A DNA stretch of 64,000 bases from Pollenia angustigena (GCA_930367215.1 OV884056.1:319206709-319270708), one strand, 5' to 3'. Shown: positions 29,891-42,420, numbered from the stretch's first letter. The notes: generated from the sequence alone by a model not told the origin. Numbers and translations: made by a program.

Positions 29891-31689
29891 TAAAATATTC
29901 TTAAGAAATATTTATTAAGGCAGATTTTAATGCAAACTATATGCAGTGCACTTATTGAAAATATGATGACTGTATTTGTATCTATATTTTTCCAAGACGT
30001 AATAACATCTTTTAAGAGCAAGGACCTTTTAAAAGCTTATAAACATAGTTAAGATTTATCTGTCTGTCCGCAGTTCATTCGCCCAATTGTATGTATGTAT
30101 CTGCTTTTCTAAGCGAAGAAAAAGTTCCATCATTTATTAAGCTTTTCTAAAAAAAAAAACTATTCATTTTGGTAATTTCGATGTTGGTTATTGTTATTAT
30201 TACGATTGGTGTTGTTGTTATAATTATTACATACTTTATTGTACCATTTCATGAGATTCGGTTTCGTTCATTTTTCTTTTTCACTTTTTTTTTAAATCCC
30301 TAATGACTTCCGTTGCAGTGGGACTTGGTTAAAGCCGGCAGGGTTATTTCTATATGTAACCATCGTCCAGATGAGAGTCAATGAGTTAGGGGATTTGTTT
30401 GCTTATTTGTAATCAGAGTATTATTTACAGATGACATATTAATACTGCGCACTATAGTACTAGAAGGTAACAATTTTTTTTTTAGATTGGTCGTAATTTG
30501 ATCTCTTTATTGGTTGAAGGTTTTAAAAACAAAAAAGTTCCATACGCAAATGTTTAAAAGTTAAAAGTTTTTTAATTAACTCATATTTGAAATAAAAATC
30601 CATTGGCAAAATACTTGTGAATTTAAACTGTTACACACTGGTCAATTCCGGCCAAAAAGGCTTTTTTTGAAATCTTTTCTTGTTACTTTAATTATTTTAT
30701 AGTTGGTTTTTGTACTTTGAAGAAAAAGTAAGCTACGAATTTTTCTTCAAAGTTTTCTTTATAAATTAGCACGTGGTTTTACAGACGTGTAAGTTAATTA
30801 TCATTCCATGTGATTATTGCGATTTAGATAAGTGAAGTGATAGAGGAAGTTAAGTGTTAGTTAAATCTACTACTGTTAAGTATTTAAAGAAAAATTTTAT
30901 AAATTTCAGCTGACACTACGTGTCACCCCAGTAAGCAGAGCATTTTTAGCGACTTTATCTATTTATATATATATAAATTTGTACATTTAGGGGACGAAAA
31001 GGGCAAAAATATAATTGTGGTACTTTTCTAGTAACCCATTAAGTTATAAAGATAGACATCAAATTTAAATTGTATTCTCCTCTCCTTAAGAAATTCAAAT
31101 AAATAAATATTTTTGGTACTTTTCCTATACAGCTACTTATGTTGTGCAAATGTAAAATAGTGTTAATAAATAATAATTTTTTATGAAGCCATCTAAGAAA
31201 CATATTTAATTATATATAGTGAAGGAAAATTAAATATTCCCCTCCGCCGCCTAAACAAAAAAAAAAAAAAAAAAAAAAAATTACATTTAAAAAAAATTTT
31301 TTTTAAGAAACGCTTTTCTTAAAAAACAACATTTAAAAAAGTGTTTGCCCCCCTCCCTAGATTTTATCCTGGCTACGCCCATGTATTCGTGTATTGTCAT
31401 CGGGAATATGTATGCCTGCAAAGTTTCATCCAATTGCATTGAGCATAAGGCGGTTAAATTAACGTTACAAGATTTGATTTTCCGAAGTGAAGCTAAAGAA
31501 AAGGTTTTAATTAATAACACCGACTTCTATGAAGTTTATAAATAAAATTTTGCAAAACCAGCTGTTTCTGTTAAAGGTTTTTCCCTTTTCCTCCCAGAAA
31601 TTCAAGCTGGATCCGCTTATTAGTTATGCAAAGATATGTATAAATGTGTGTATGTATATAATCACATATGTTTGTATATTATACTGACT
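29891..31689. other. AT-rich non-coding stretch
   Basis: No supported gene. A long A tract (31258-31280) and an ATATATATATA run (30966-30978) are present. A balanced-looking open frame at 31345-31545 (+) has no recognised family. Confidence 0.5.
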
Positions 31690-32120
31690 GCTCTATACTC
31701 CTCTTTTTGTAGACCCATATTTGAAAACTTTCATTGCTTTTGTGCCTATCTAAATAGGGATCTATGTTTTAAATTTCATTCGTATCTGTTAGATAGTTTT
31801 GGAGAGGCAGATATTGCCCCTTTACTCACCTCGTGGTACTATTTTTTTTTAAATATTTACACTTAATGTGCCCATATACGTAGAAATCTATCTACCTTTA
31901 AAATTTAATTAAAATCAGTTGGATTGCTTCGGAGAGGCGTAAATTGCCCCCTAATTCCCATCTTGGTCCAAGATTTAAAAAAAAATATAAAGATTGAAAC
32001 CATATACACAAAACTGCCTTTCTAAAGAAACCGGTTTGGAGCGCATTGGTTGGATGGTTTCAGAGTCTTTAACGGACATAGAAGCAATTTTTGAAATTCA
32101 TACACAAATACGGACAAAAA
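31690..32120 (+). repeat. Imperfect ~135-bp direct repeats
   Basis: TTTTGGAGAGGCAGATATTG plus CCCCTTTA (about 31797) and TTCGGAGAGGCGTAAATTG plus CCCCCTAA (about 31928) head similar segments, with ATATTTAC or AATATAAAG following. It resembles the 3' repeats of the 16679-17590 type in style but not in sequence. Non-coding. Confidence 0.4.
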
Positions 32121-32740
32121 AATAGGGTCACTTATTACAAGTTTATATAACCTTGACATACATTTGACTGATATAGACGTTGTTTATAAAAAAAAATGCT
32201 TCTTATTGTGAATCAAAAGCCTTCTACAAGGGTGCACTTTTAACTACCTCCTCGGTAAACTACCAACCTCGGTAAAAAAATGAACGAAATTTTTCGTAAA
32301 CATGGTAATTAGTAAATAAAATAATCAATATACTTTTTGACGACTTACTAAGCGCTTTGAGTGTGTTAGAAAGTTATTTCCTAAGCCGTTAAAAAATTTT
32401 AATATATTTATTTAAAATATTTTATTTTTTTTATGAATTAACTTTTTGATCTCATATCTTGAGTTCCTCAATTTGTGTTTGTTTTTATTATTGTTTTATG
32501 AACTAAATTGTTATGTTTATCTTAATTTTTTATCTTGTATCTAGAGCATAATAAAAATACGGAATTTACATATAAAAAACCGTAAGGTAATAATAATTCA
32601 AGTTCCTCTTTTAATCTTCATTTAATTTTGTAGTATTTAAGGATTTCTTTTATTTACTTTGTAAACAAGTTACCTTACGTTTTTTTATAAAGTTTTTTTT
32701 CATTATTTAAAAACAAATTTACTGTGTATTATTTATATAG

Positions 32741-32805
32741 AGCGGGATCCCGGGAAAGCGGGAAATTTTTTTGAATTTCCCGGGAAACTCCAGGAAAAAA
32801 ACTCT
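32741..32805. repeat. Palindromic GGGATCCCGGG block
   Basis: GCGGGATCCCGGGAAAGCGG is followed by AATTTCCCGGGAAACTCCAG, a compact GC-rich palindrome cluster in AT-rich DNA. Possibly one end of a MITE; the partner end was not found. Confidence 0.4.
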
Positions 32806-32989
32806 AATTAACAATCATTTTCGCCAAAATACATTGGGACTCCTACTTACAAATTGCCCAAAATAAAAAGAATCTTATGAAAATATTAGCGACCCTATAT
32901 ATGATCATATCTATTTTAACTCAGTTAGTCAAATACAAGGGGATTACAGAGAAACATCTATAGATATTCTACAAACTACTCATATACTG

Positions 32990-33122
32990 CCTGTTTTTAG
33001 AAAACGTAAGTAAGTGAGTGAGTGAGAAATAAGATTGAAAACAAAAACAAATTTTCGTTTTTTATTGGTGTTTTCAATATAATTTCTCACTCACTCACTT
33101 GTTTAAGTTTTCTAAAAACAGG
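32990..33122. mobile_element. 133-bp foldback MITE
   Basis: The left arm CCTGTTTTTAGAAAAC, followed by GTGAGTGAGTGAGAAAT, pairs with the right arm (same sequence in reverse at 33082-33122). The GTGA microsatellite is thus present in both arms. The loop is ~50 bp. No target duplication recognised. Confidence 0.82.
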
Positions 33123-35579
33123 AAGGTAATCTTAAAAAAAACTTGGCCAGCCCCTGTATTTGCGAGGAATCAAATATGTTGTTCTTAAGTTGAATACAAA
33201 ATTGTATTTATAAGTGAATGAAATGAAGAACTTTGAATTTTTGGCCAGAATTGACCACTGTGCGTTGGTTTAAAAATTTCTTGTTAGTTTTATGACATCG
33301 AATTTATTAAAGAAAATAAAACTTAAAATTATTTCTAATCTAAAGACACTAAAATCCCAATTAAGATTTTATGTAAGTGTAGTTGCTGCCATAATGGGTT
33401 AATAATGACTGGCAATTTATTTCTTAAGATTCATATTTAAATTATACAATTTTATTACTATTTTAAGTTTTATTGGAAACTTCTGTATTTAAAAGCAGTT
33501 TGGCTGGTTAATTTTGTGTTTCATTTCTATTTTTTTTTGTATCACTAATAATTTGAAATTCATTTCACATCCATTTGAAAATGGGTTTTTTTTTATTGTC
33601 AGGCAAATAAAGCAGAATCTGAAAAATTTTGTTTAATTTTTTGCACTTTTATCTTGAGTAAAACACCGGCTTTTTTGTCTGACTGTCAATTGGTTTGACA
33701 AACATATTAAAATGTTGTTAAAAACTTACTAATTAACATGAATACAATGAACGAGTTTTAACTAGAGTTTTAAGATAAAACTTTAATTGCTGAGGGACTT
33801 TTTGGGGCATTAAAATTTTGTTGATCTGTGAAGTTGCCGTTTCAAATCAAATAAATAAAAAGTAAAGTTTGTGTAGCTTTTTTCAGATGATTGGGTGTGA
33901 GATAACTTTGAATATTGATTTTTGCTGTTGTTTAAAAATTAAACAAAAGTTTTTGTTTATTTTCATTTTGTTTATTAAGGTTCATAATTATTTGTAAAAT
34001 CTCTGAAAAACATATATTATGTGTTCTTCACTAAATTAAAAGAGTATTTTTTTTTAATAGCGAGCACACAGTTTCATTTAAACCCCTGCCAAGTTAATCG
34101 ACAAAAGTCTTTCAAAGTAATTTAAATAAAACTCTTCTACTTACAGTTGCATATTTTTATTAAAAATTCAGCACATACGACCCCAAACATTGCACTGCAT
34201 TGTTGAGTTTTAAGCATCAAGCAACTACGTGATTTACTACAATTTCCCTCTAATTGCATCCTCATCTGACTCTGGTACAGCTCCCCTTTCAAAATTACAC
34301 ATCGTAAAAAACACATCAACATCCAGATCATCATTGTTATTCTCTTTAAATAGAATCCTTTTCATTACAAGTAAACACAAACAAAAAGTTCAATAAACTT
34401 AAGATGCATAGATACAGATAGACATCATCTACAACACACAACACGATCACCATAATGATCATTTAATAGAGCAAACACTTGAAGTTTCAACTAATCATGG
34501 TCTATTAGAATTACAAGGCAAGGAAAAAGCGAGAAGAGACTTAATGCAAAACATCCTGCCTTCCAAATGCAACTCTTTATAATTGAACAAACTGCCTTAA
34601 TGCAAGGGAAAGGCAAACGAAAAGGGGGTTTACAAATTGTTAAACAAGTTTCAAGAATTTACCCCCTCCCTCCCTCCCAAAACATTTTAAAGTCTACAAT
34701 ATCCGACTACTCTGAGTTTGTCTTGAGTTCAAAAAACTCTACAACAAAGAATTTTTCCATTGTTGTAGCTAGAAGATGCACTACTTGTACAACTTCAACC
34801 CGCCGCAAAAATTGCAATTGTAATGCAAGTACTGTGAAGGGATTTCCCCTCGAACAGCGACCACGTTGAATCAAAATGCACACATGCAGACAAAATACAA
34901 CAATGTCTAACTAACAACTCACACTTTGTTTGTGTTTGAGTGTGGAGACAACAACAATAAACATATTTTTTTTCTTAAATTTACAAAAATTAATGATAAA
35001 AATAGGAGACATAGAAATAAATAAATAAATATTAGCAGTCAGCAGCATCAGCAGAGAGCCAAGGCGTAGGAAAAGGCGCGCCTTATTCATTAATAGTTTT
35101 CTGAGAAACTGCGTGCGGATGTACTCCTCGTAGAAATGTTTTAACTCCATGATCGAAGTCTGACTAATGAGATCCCCAACATGACGATTTCTTTATGATT
35201 TAATGAACAATGTTTTCTCTGTATTTTTGAAAGATTGTATTTATTTGTTGATGTTATAGAGAAAAGCGAATAGAAAAAGATTCAATAAATTAAATCGCAT
35301 GGATCATCAAGAAAAAAATTGGAATTGTATGCAAATTAATAAAATACCATCTTGTCATTTTTTTTATCAAAGAATATCTTATTTTGTTTAACATTCGTCA
35401 ACATGAATATACAGACAGTGTGAAGTAAAACAAGCTTCACACACTTAACAAAAGCCCGGCTCAAACTTTTCATAGATAACATTTTAAATACCAAACGATT
35501 GTCATTAAGAAAGCAATAACGTTCTTAAGCACTTAAATTGTTGACGTTTGGCAACGAAGGACCAAAAGTCATAAGCAAT
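33123..35579. other. AT-rich non-coding stretch
   Basis: No gene supported. Frames at 34567-34869 (+), 34137-34334 (-) and 34911-35150 (-) are of ordinary composition but unrecognised; a short hairpin GTGTGAAG/CTTCACAC is near 35419-35443. Confidence 0.5.
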
Positions 35580-35720
35580 TTTGGAGAAAATTCGATTAAA
35601 ACAGCCTGGCCCACGATGCCGATCGACAACTTAAGCGAGCGACAACAAGTCTCTCATCATCGTTATCATAAGTGCCACACTAACTATCGACTTGTCGGTC
35701 GTCAGGTTTTACATTTCTAA
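35580..35720 (-). repeat. Dispersed repeat, partner at 49098-49205
   Basis: The reverse complement reads AATGTAAAACCTGACGACCG, ACAAGTC, CTTATGA-AACGAT, ACTTGTTGT and CATCGTGGGC in the same order as 49098-49195 on the forward strand, at roughly 80% identity by eye. Non-coding; nature unknown. Confidence 0.75.
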
Positions 35721-35997
35721 CGTTATTCATTTATTCCATGTCGAATCTCTTTAAAGTAACTATTCCACAATTTAAACGCCAGTTTGAAAATAAAAATCGG
35801 CAGAGCATGCAAACTTAAACAAAAAATGCAACTCTGTGCTTCTCGATTTGCTACAAATGACAACAAAGCAGTAAACGGAAAAATCTGTTTTTATCAATAG
35901 AATTTTGTGAAAAATATTTTATAAAACAATATAATTTTTTAAGTAGTATTGTTTGAAAGAAATATTTGTCCAGTTCACAAGCTCGCATTAACGTCGT

Positions 35998-36600
35998 ATA
36001 TGGGCAGTTCCAGCGAAAAGTCTACTTTATGTAATGTAAAGCCAGAAGTAATTTAAATTGTTTCTCAAAAAATTGTATATGTATACTTTACCTTTTATAT
36101 TTTGGTGTAAGACGCAACTAGCTCTACATTTAGTAACAAAATGGATAACGGTTGAACAACATGGCCCTAAAATACAACCTTATTTGCATTCTGGCGTTAC
36201 GTTAAAAAACTTAGACTTTTTGCTGAAAATGCCCATATGTACCTTAAAACAAGGAAAGATTTTTAAATTTGATAGCTTGAAAAATAAATCTATATAAGTC
36301 CAAAGTTTACTAAAAATGGTTTTATACAAAACGTCTTGCTCAATTCGAAGTCGTATTCAGTTTTGTAATGCAAGTCAAACCCCACTTCCGTTTTTTTAAC
36401 GTCACGCCAGAGCAAACTTTTGCTTATATTTGCAAATCCTTAGCGTGGATTGCTGTAATTTTTTTTCTGAATATAGTGCTACTTCATTACTTTGTATATG
36501 TACATATATAAAAATCCTTTTTACAAATTAGACTTCTTCACTTAATTTTTTTACGTTTTGTGGTACAAATATCACTACACGTCAAAATGGTAATGCCCAT
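35998..36600 (+). repeat. Larger dispersed repeat, inverted partner at 28296-28695
   Basis: Consists of the MITE 36001-36233 followed by ~340 bp shared with 28296-28603. The far end at 36585-36600 reads GGTAATGCCCATATG, again the ATATGGGCA terminus. The whole may be a composite of two MITE ends around a shared core. Confidence 0.75.
36001..36233. mobile_element. ATATGGGCA foldback MITE, longer copy
   Basis: The left end TATGGGCAGTTCCAGCGAAA (continuing AGTCTACTTTATGTAATG) pairs with the reverse of the right end (TATGGGCATTTTCAGCAAAA, then AGTCTAAG). GGC(G/T)TTACGTTA-type segments lie in both arms. An internally deleted copy is 28604-28695. Confidence 0.8.
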
Positions 36601-36886
36601 ATGTTGTATAATCATATAATTATACAATATTTTATTTTTGTTGTTGGCAATTTTCATAAAAAAGAGTTGTCTTATTAAACGATTAATTTTCATGTGTTAT
36701 GAAAAAGTTTGTATTTATGCCAGGCCTGAAAATGTTCGATTTGTTTGGTTAACTTGTAAAAGTCTTGATAGAATGTGATAACATCCACCACAAATTTAAT
36801 TCTTCTGGAAGATTTATATAGTATGATTGATTTATTTCAATTTATTTTTAGACTATTTTAATTAAAATTGCTCATCAATTAATCAC

Positions 36887-37020
36887 CCTTATTGTGTTTG
36901 GCGTATTTAAGATACGCCTACGACAGTTTGGTAATAGATTAAAGAAAAAAAGTTCACGTTCTCTTTAATCTATTACCAAAGAGTCGTAGGCGTATTTTAA
37001 ATACGCCAAACACAATAAGG
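36887..37020. mobile_element. 134-bp foldback MITE, CCTTATTGTGTTTGGCG family
   Basis: Arms of ~58 bp with about three mismatches start CCTTATTGTGTTTGGCGTAT and reach GGTAATAGATTAAAG at the centre. A degenerate relative is 60460-60569. The outer CCTTATT and central GATTAAAG are shared with the 13327-13463 family, suggesting related subfamilies. Confidence 0.85.
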
Positions 37021-37257
37021 TCGATTATTTATTACTATTTCATATCAAATTAAAACTCCCAACACTGGTTTAAATTCATGATATCAACCAATGTGAGTGA
37101 CAAATATTATTAAAGAAGAAGAAGAAACAAATAAAAACCAAGAGTAAAGCAAAAAATTATAAATAATTTGCTTTTTTAGTTTTTTTTTTTAATAATTATT
37201 TTTAATTATTTAAGCTTGAGGTCTTTTTATTTATAAAAAATATTATATTTATTTATA

Positions 37258-37320
37258 AATACAGTCGGTCCTCGATTATCCGTGATCCGGTTAACCGGTA
37301 ACCCCGAGTACTTTTTTGTA
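37258..37320. mobile_element. Solo end resembling a Tigger/pogo-type terminus
   Basis: TACAGTCGGTCCTCGATTAT followed by CCGTGATCCGGTTAACCGG is typical of termini in the pogo/Tigger group. No opposite end was seen downstream. Confidence 0.45.
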
Positions 37321-37329
37321 TAACACAGG

Positions 37330-37620
37330 TTGTCATTGGGCGCAAGGCCTTCCACACTTCCTTTAAAAACTACTTCGATCCCTTCCCAAAGAAGGGAGTA
37401 AGGAAGGTCACTAAAAATAAAAAGTAAATAAAACTGAACACCTTCCTTTCTCCCTTCTCAAAGAAGGCAGTAGCGAATGTGTACTGAATATTTCAGAAGG
37501 TCTTTTAAAAAGAAGTTTATACCTTCTAGAAGGCATACTTCTGATACTTTTCAGGATATCATGCGAAGCGAATCTTTTAGAAAGGAGTATAGAGGCCTTC
37601 AAAAAGGCCTGCCACTTGCA
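37330..37620. repeat. CCTTC/GAAGG motif cluster
   Basis: Short inverted units such as CCCTTCCCAAAGAAGGG (about 37380) and CCCTTCTCAAAGAAGGC (about 37451) recur with flanking TTCCTT or GTAAGGAAGG. CCTTCTAGAAGG and GGCCTTCAAAAAGGCC follow. Probably the interior of an unrecognised MITE. Confidence 0.5.
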
Positions 37621-37732
37621 GTCCTTTTAATATTTAACGCTGGTATTGAATTGATATTTTCCAATTTTGACATTTAGCAATACGACAAAGTAACGATACA
37701 ACAAATTTGTCTATTTACAAGTACATAAATAA

Positions 37733-39290
37733 CAAGTAAGAGTGCTATATTCGGCTGTGCCGAATCTTATATACCCTTCACCATTGTGCGAGCAGAATAC
37801 AGAGCAACTAGACAAAAACTAAATAAAACTGGTAAATATTTTTTTTTTAAATAAGAGACAACCGGTTTTGAACTTCGCTTTTCATAAGGGCCCAGAATAT
37901 ATGTACTTTATAGGGTGTAGGATCAATATTGTATATACCTTTTTACCTTCGGTGAAGGGTATAAAAAGAGTAATTTTCGGGAATTCAGGGTTCTAATCAC
38001 TGCATTCGATACTATCGTATCGAATAAACTATTGAATTTTTTTGCATACGATAGACACTGGCGTATCGAATGAAAACTCGATAAATGTAATGTCGAGTTA
38101 CTCGATGTCGAATGTTATTATTTCAAATTCAATACATTTCATTCGATATCGAGTTTCAAGATACCAAAATAAATAATTTCGATGAATTTTGCTCGATATC
38201 GTATGCGGTGATTAGACCCCAGTATTTCGGTTATAACTCATACAAATTTCCGACATTTTGGTATATAAGTCATATACATAGGACATATGGCAGCCCTAAA
38301 ATTTAGGTTTTTATAAAAATTTTGATGTTTTTTAGCCCATTTTTGGAGTATTTTGCTCATAAATTACCCATTGTCTAACCGATTTGATAGTTTTATATAC
38401 CGACGTGTTAAGGAAGAATTTTACCATTTACTTAAGTTATATTTATATATAAACATTTATATAAACTTGTAAATATATATTTTAAGAAAGTTAATTATAA
38501 AAAGAGTAATTTTTGTGAATTCATATTTCGGTTATAACTCAGCCATTTTTCAACCGATTTGGCAGATTTATATACCGACGTGTTGAAGAAGAAATTTACC
38601 ATTTACTTTAGCTATAAAGCTTGGACTCGGGGAGATCTATGGTTCCCGAAAGTGGGTATTTAAAAAAAAAAAATTTTATTTTGGTCATAACTTTTTTGTA
38701 TCTGAACCGATTTTCCCGAGTTTTTTATAAAATATGTTCTACTAAAAATTTCCGATATTTTGATATATAAGTCATATTTAGGTTTTTATACAATTTTTAA
38801 TTTTTTTGTACGGGAGGTACAACGCCCACTTCTCCAATCCCGCCCACATTTTGCAGGATGGTGTGTATTGGCAGCCTAAATGCGTGTAGCCAATTTGGAA
38901 ACTTTGGCTCTTGCCGTTCTCAAGATATACAGAAATAAAAAATACAACAACAAGGGATTTTTGGAAAAATTTTGAGGTAGTCGTGGTTTTTTGCTCATAT
39001 CTCCGTCATTTTTGGACCGATCTGGCTGAATTTCAATAGCAAACTTAAACGGAGTATATGTGACATAAATATACATCAACCTAGTCCACATCATTTCTGT
39101 GGTTTTCGGAAAACCCATTTCAACATTCACACGGATAGACGGACGGACGGACAACCGAATTTGAACTTCGCTTTTCATAAGGACCCAGAATATATATACT
39201 TTATAGGGTGTAGGATCAATATTGTGGAACATACAAACGGAATGACAAAGTTATATATACCCTCTTACCTTCGGTGAAGGGTATAAAAAT
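37733..39290 (+). repeat. Composite dispersed dipteran repeat
   Basis: The left part reads ACAAGTAAGAGTGCTATATT and the hairpin TTCGGCTGTGCCGAA. A block TGAACTTCGCTTTTCATAAG then ACTTTATAGGGTGTAGGATC, ending CTTCGGTGAAGGGTATAAAA, occurs twice (37869-37965 and 39161-39289). Between them, ATTTCGGTTATAACTCA- and TATATACCGACGTGTT-type blocks repeat. Such sequences are common in higher flies; I cannot name the class. A MITE interrupts it at 37987-38220. Confidence 0.7.
37987..38220. mobile_element. ~230-bp MITE with TCTAATCAC ends and ATCGAAT-rich interior
   Basis: The left end GGGTTCTAATCACTGCAT pairs with the reverse of the right end GGGGTCTAATCACCGCAT. The interior is dense in CGATATCG and TCGAAT motifs. 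The neighbouring repeat at 38521-38545 reads GAATTCATATTTCGGTTATA without an insert, a plausible paralogous empty site. Confidence 0.7.
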
Positions 39291-40823
39291 AGTATATAGA
39301 CAGAGCTGGCGAATTGGACAATTATTACAAAAAAAAAAAAAAAAATATTAGGGAAATAATTTCTTTTAATAATGCAGAAAATGTCTGTATTCAACACCAC
39401 AGCACAAGTGACTGATTTTGACATTTCATAGTGGGGCGTATGATAGTGTATGAAAACTATTACGTTATCCCTCGCTTGCATTGTCTATCGATTTGTCGCG
39501 CTGAACATTTTAAGTGGGCGCAAATCAGCTGTTCCCCGTTGAAACTGCAAGTAAGTATCTTAAATTCTTTGATAATATTGCAACAACAATTATTTGCAAA
39601 AACAATCTTTGTATGCTGCACGAGTTAATTTTTAAATACTAGAAGTATTGGAAAAAATTGTTAACTGCATTGAAAGGTTTTGAAAGAAACAAGAACTGTC
39701 TGGAGTGTACTTCTTTGAATTCATACATTCTTATAACAATTTTTAAATGGTGCGACAAACAGTAACGCAAAGCATTTGTCATAATGTTTATACACAAACT
39801 TTTTGTACACACATTTGATTTTTGTTATGTCTTTGATTTTCTATTAAATTTATGCAGACCATTAATTTCAACAATTACAATCACCACTGTAAACTAAAAC
39901 ATTCCGCTCATTTAAATAGATTTATATGTTTGGTTTGATGTCATTTGTCAATTTGCGTTAATTGTTGTTTGACCAAATTCAAAGCAGCAAAAAAATGTTG
40001 TTATTTTAACTGTAAAGGGTTTTCTGTTTAATTAATAATGAAACGGGAGTGAAAAGATATTTAAATGTGTGAGTGAGCTGGTACATGTGCGTGTGATGCA
40101 TATGTACATACATATCGTACATAATTAAAGATCATCTGTTTGGATGTTGGTCTGTTTCTGATCTGTTTCTGTTAATTTTTTGTACCACCACAGTATCTGT
40201 GTTTAAATTCCCACGCCAATACTTGTTTGAAAAAAAATAAAAAAACAAACACAACTGCAAACACAAAAAAATTAAACAAAAAAACATATTAAAAGAAATG
40301 AATTTTAATAAAAACTTATGGTTATTGTGCTTCGACTGAACTGTAACAACGACCAGAGAGCACAGAATTCTGAAAGAAGGCTGAATGGAGCAAAGCATAC
40401 ATTCAAATTCACACATTCGTACAAACATTCATACTTGTTCATTTGTATATACCGAGTATTTTTGCAAATATTTAATATTCTGCGTAAATGATAAATAACA
40501 ATTTCACACTAACACGCGAAGTTGTTGTGCGCAGATCAGTTGGTTGGCGGCCGTCTGATCTTGTACGAAATAGTAGTGTATTGCCTTGTTTTCAGATCAC
40601 TTTAGTTCTACTTTTGCCTTGTATTTTGTGGACGATGTTGTTGTATTCCTTGTGTTGTTTTAGTTTTGTTAAAGTTGTTGTTTGCCTGACTGCCTGCCAG
40701 CTTGTTTTGTTAGTGTTGGTGTATTTGAATTTTTGTATCTAAAAGAATTTTCAATGTTTACCCTGTTTATTGTTGACAATATTTCTATTTTCGCGGTTTT
40801 TTTCCAGTTAGACGTTTTTATTT
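39291..40823. other. AT-rich non-coding stretch
   Basis: No gene supported. An A tract lies at 39330-39345. Open frames such as 40488-40742 (+) are Leu/Val/Cys-rich and unrecognised. Confidence 0.5.
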
Positions 40824-40824
40824 A

Positions 40825-40952
40825 TGTGCTGTTTCTAGGTGACAAGCAATTGATTGTGTAGAATAATTAATATGAAAATCACTCAGTTTTTTGAGTGCTT
40901 TTTATATAAATTTACCTACACAATCAATTGCTTGTCACCTGGAAACAACACA
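40825..40952. mobile_element. PIF/Harbinger-like MITE, TTA duplication
   Basis: The left arm TGTGCTGTTTCTAGGTGACA continues AGCAATTGATTGTGTAG; the right arm is its reverse complement with two mismatches (40915-40952). TTA flanks both sides (40822-40824, 40953-40955), a TWA duplication as expected of PIF/Harbinger. Its AATTTACCTACACAA centre is non-coding. Confidence 0.82.
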
Positions 40953-41228
40953 TTAGAATGTTGAAATTGAAATATACAAGGAAAGGAAGAATTATCCAGA
41001 ATTAAAGTCAATTTTAAGTTACTGACTCAAAAAGCTGCCTTGCAGTAATTATGTATTTCGACAATACTCTAAGTTTAATTAATAGATAGTTGTTGTATGG
41101 CGTATTTCTAGAGCTTGAACTCTATTTAATAAATTATATCATCGTTTCAATGCGTAATTTAGTGCGTTGAATCATAACTTTAAGTCTATACGTTTTGTAA
41201 TATGAGAAAGAATCATATTTATTATAAT

Positions 41229-41921
41229 CAGGGCTGCCAGATTTGACGATTTTTTGTTCCGAAATTAGCAAAGTGCCGATTTGCTGATTTTTTTCAGTCT
41301 CCAAATTCTAAATAAAACACAAATTTCTTTTATTAATTAACAATAGTGGCAAACTTCACTATTAAACGAGCTGTCAAAATCGGGTTTTCCAATTGCAAAG
41401 CGTTGAGGCCGCTCTATTCAAAAACTAGAAAACGCGTGCCGCTTTTGTTTAGGTACGGCTGTAATATGCAAGTCTTAAGAATATCTTTAAACGATTATTT
41501 TCAGAGTACAAAGTACAAAAACAACAATGTTACACTTTGTTTATCTTTCGTCAAACCATCATCAACAATTATACGGCGAACATTTCACGGGTAGTAAGAT
41601 AAAATCTACGTGAGTCTCATAGGATTCTTGGCATGAAAGACTCGTTAGATAATCTTTACCCACGTCAAAACGATTGAGGAAGCTCCTTTCTACTATTAAA
41701 AAATGCGTTCATCGACGATCAAAGACGCTCTTTATGAGACTCCCTGCTAGATGGTTATGAAGTAGTTATGTTTTTGTTTAAATGTTTTTTTTTTACAAAA
41801 ATCGAACAAAACTTGTTTAAAAAAACTAAATTTTAAGTTGTCCGTAAAAACCGTAAAAAACGATTTTTTATTTTTTCTCAGGAAACTGACGATTTCTTCA
41901 CAAATTTATCTGGCAGCCCTG
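41229..41921. mobile_element. hAT-type element C, 693 bp, perfect 8-bp TSD
   Basis: Ends CAGGGCTGCCAGAT and ATCTGGCAGCCCTG are inverted repeats, allowing a short mismatch inward. The 8-bp direct repeat ATTATAAT flanks at 41221-41228 and 41922-41929. The interior (41340-41770) is less AT-rich, but no hAT domain could be read in either strand. Likely non-autonomous. Confidence 0.88.
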
Positions 41922-41929
41922 ATTATAAT

Positions 41930-42189
41930 TATTATTTAATATTTTTTTATTAGCTAATTTAAATTGTTCAAATAGTCTTTAAGGAACAATGTTTCATAGA
42001 CATAACAAAATAAACAATCCACTATTTGTTAAGCGTATTTAGCATAAACTTCTTTGAAAAAGAATATACATGTTGCAAGCATTTGTTTTTTTCCGTTTTA
42101 GTGGACCGATTTAGCGAGGGACCAAGGTCCGGACCATTTGTTATCTTTCACTCAAGTCTGTAATGTAAAATAAAATTTTGTTAGTTCAA
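41930..42189. other. AT-rich non-coding stretch
   Basis: Nothing recognised between the hAT element and the AAAAAGTACC-type repeats. Confidence 0.4.
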
Positions 42190-42420
42190 TTATAGAAAAA
42201 AAACGAGAAAGTACCAAATGGAAAATAAAAAAGTACCAAAAAGCTCTGCATTTTGACTGTTATGTTTTCTTTTAAAGTAAAATAACAATAATGTACTAAA
42301 AAAGTCCCCCTTACAGAATTTACTTAGAACCATCCATGTTTAATTTAATGTTTCTAGGTCCAATTTTAAAACCAATTTAAAAAGTACCACATGAAAAACA
42401 AAAATGGTATCATTATTGTT
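42190..42420 (+). repeat. AAAAAGTACC-type repeat block
   Basis: AAAAAGTACCAAAAAG, AAAAAAGTCCCCCTTACAGA, AATGTTTCTAGGTCCAATTT and AAAAAGTACCACATG follow the same order as units at 23160-23500. Confidence 0.6.

Noticed and set aside
38876..39232. 118-codon reverse open frame as a gene
   Set aside because: It lies wholly inside the composite dispersed repeat at 37733-39290, whose repeated blocks explain the frame.
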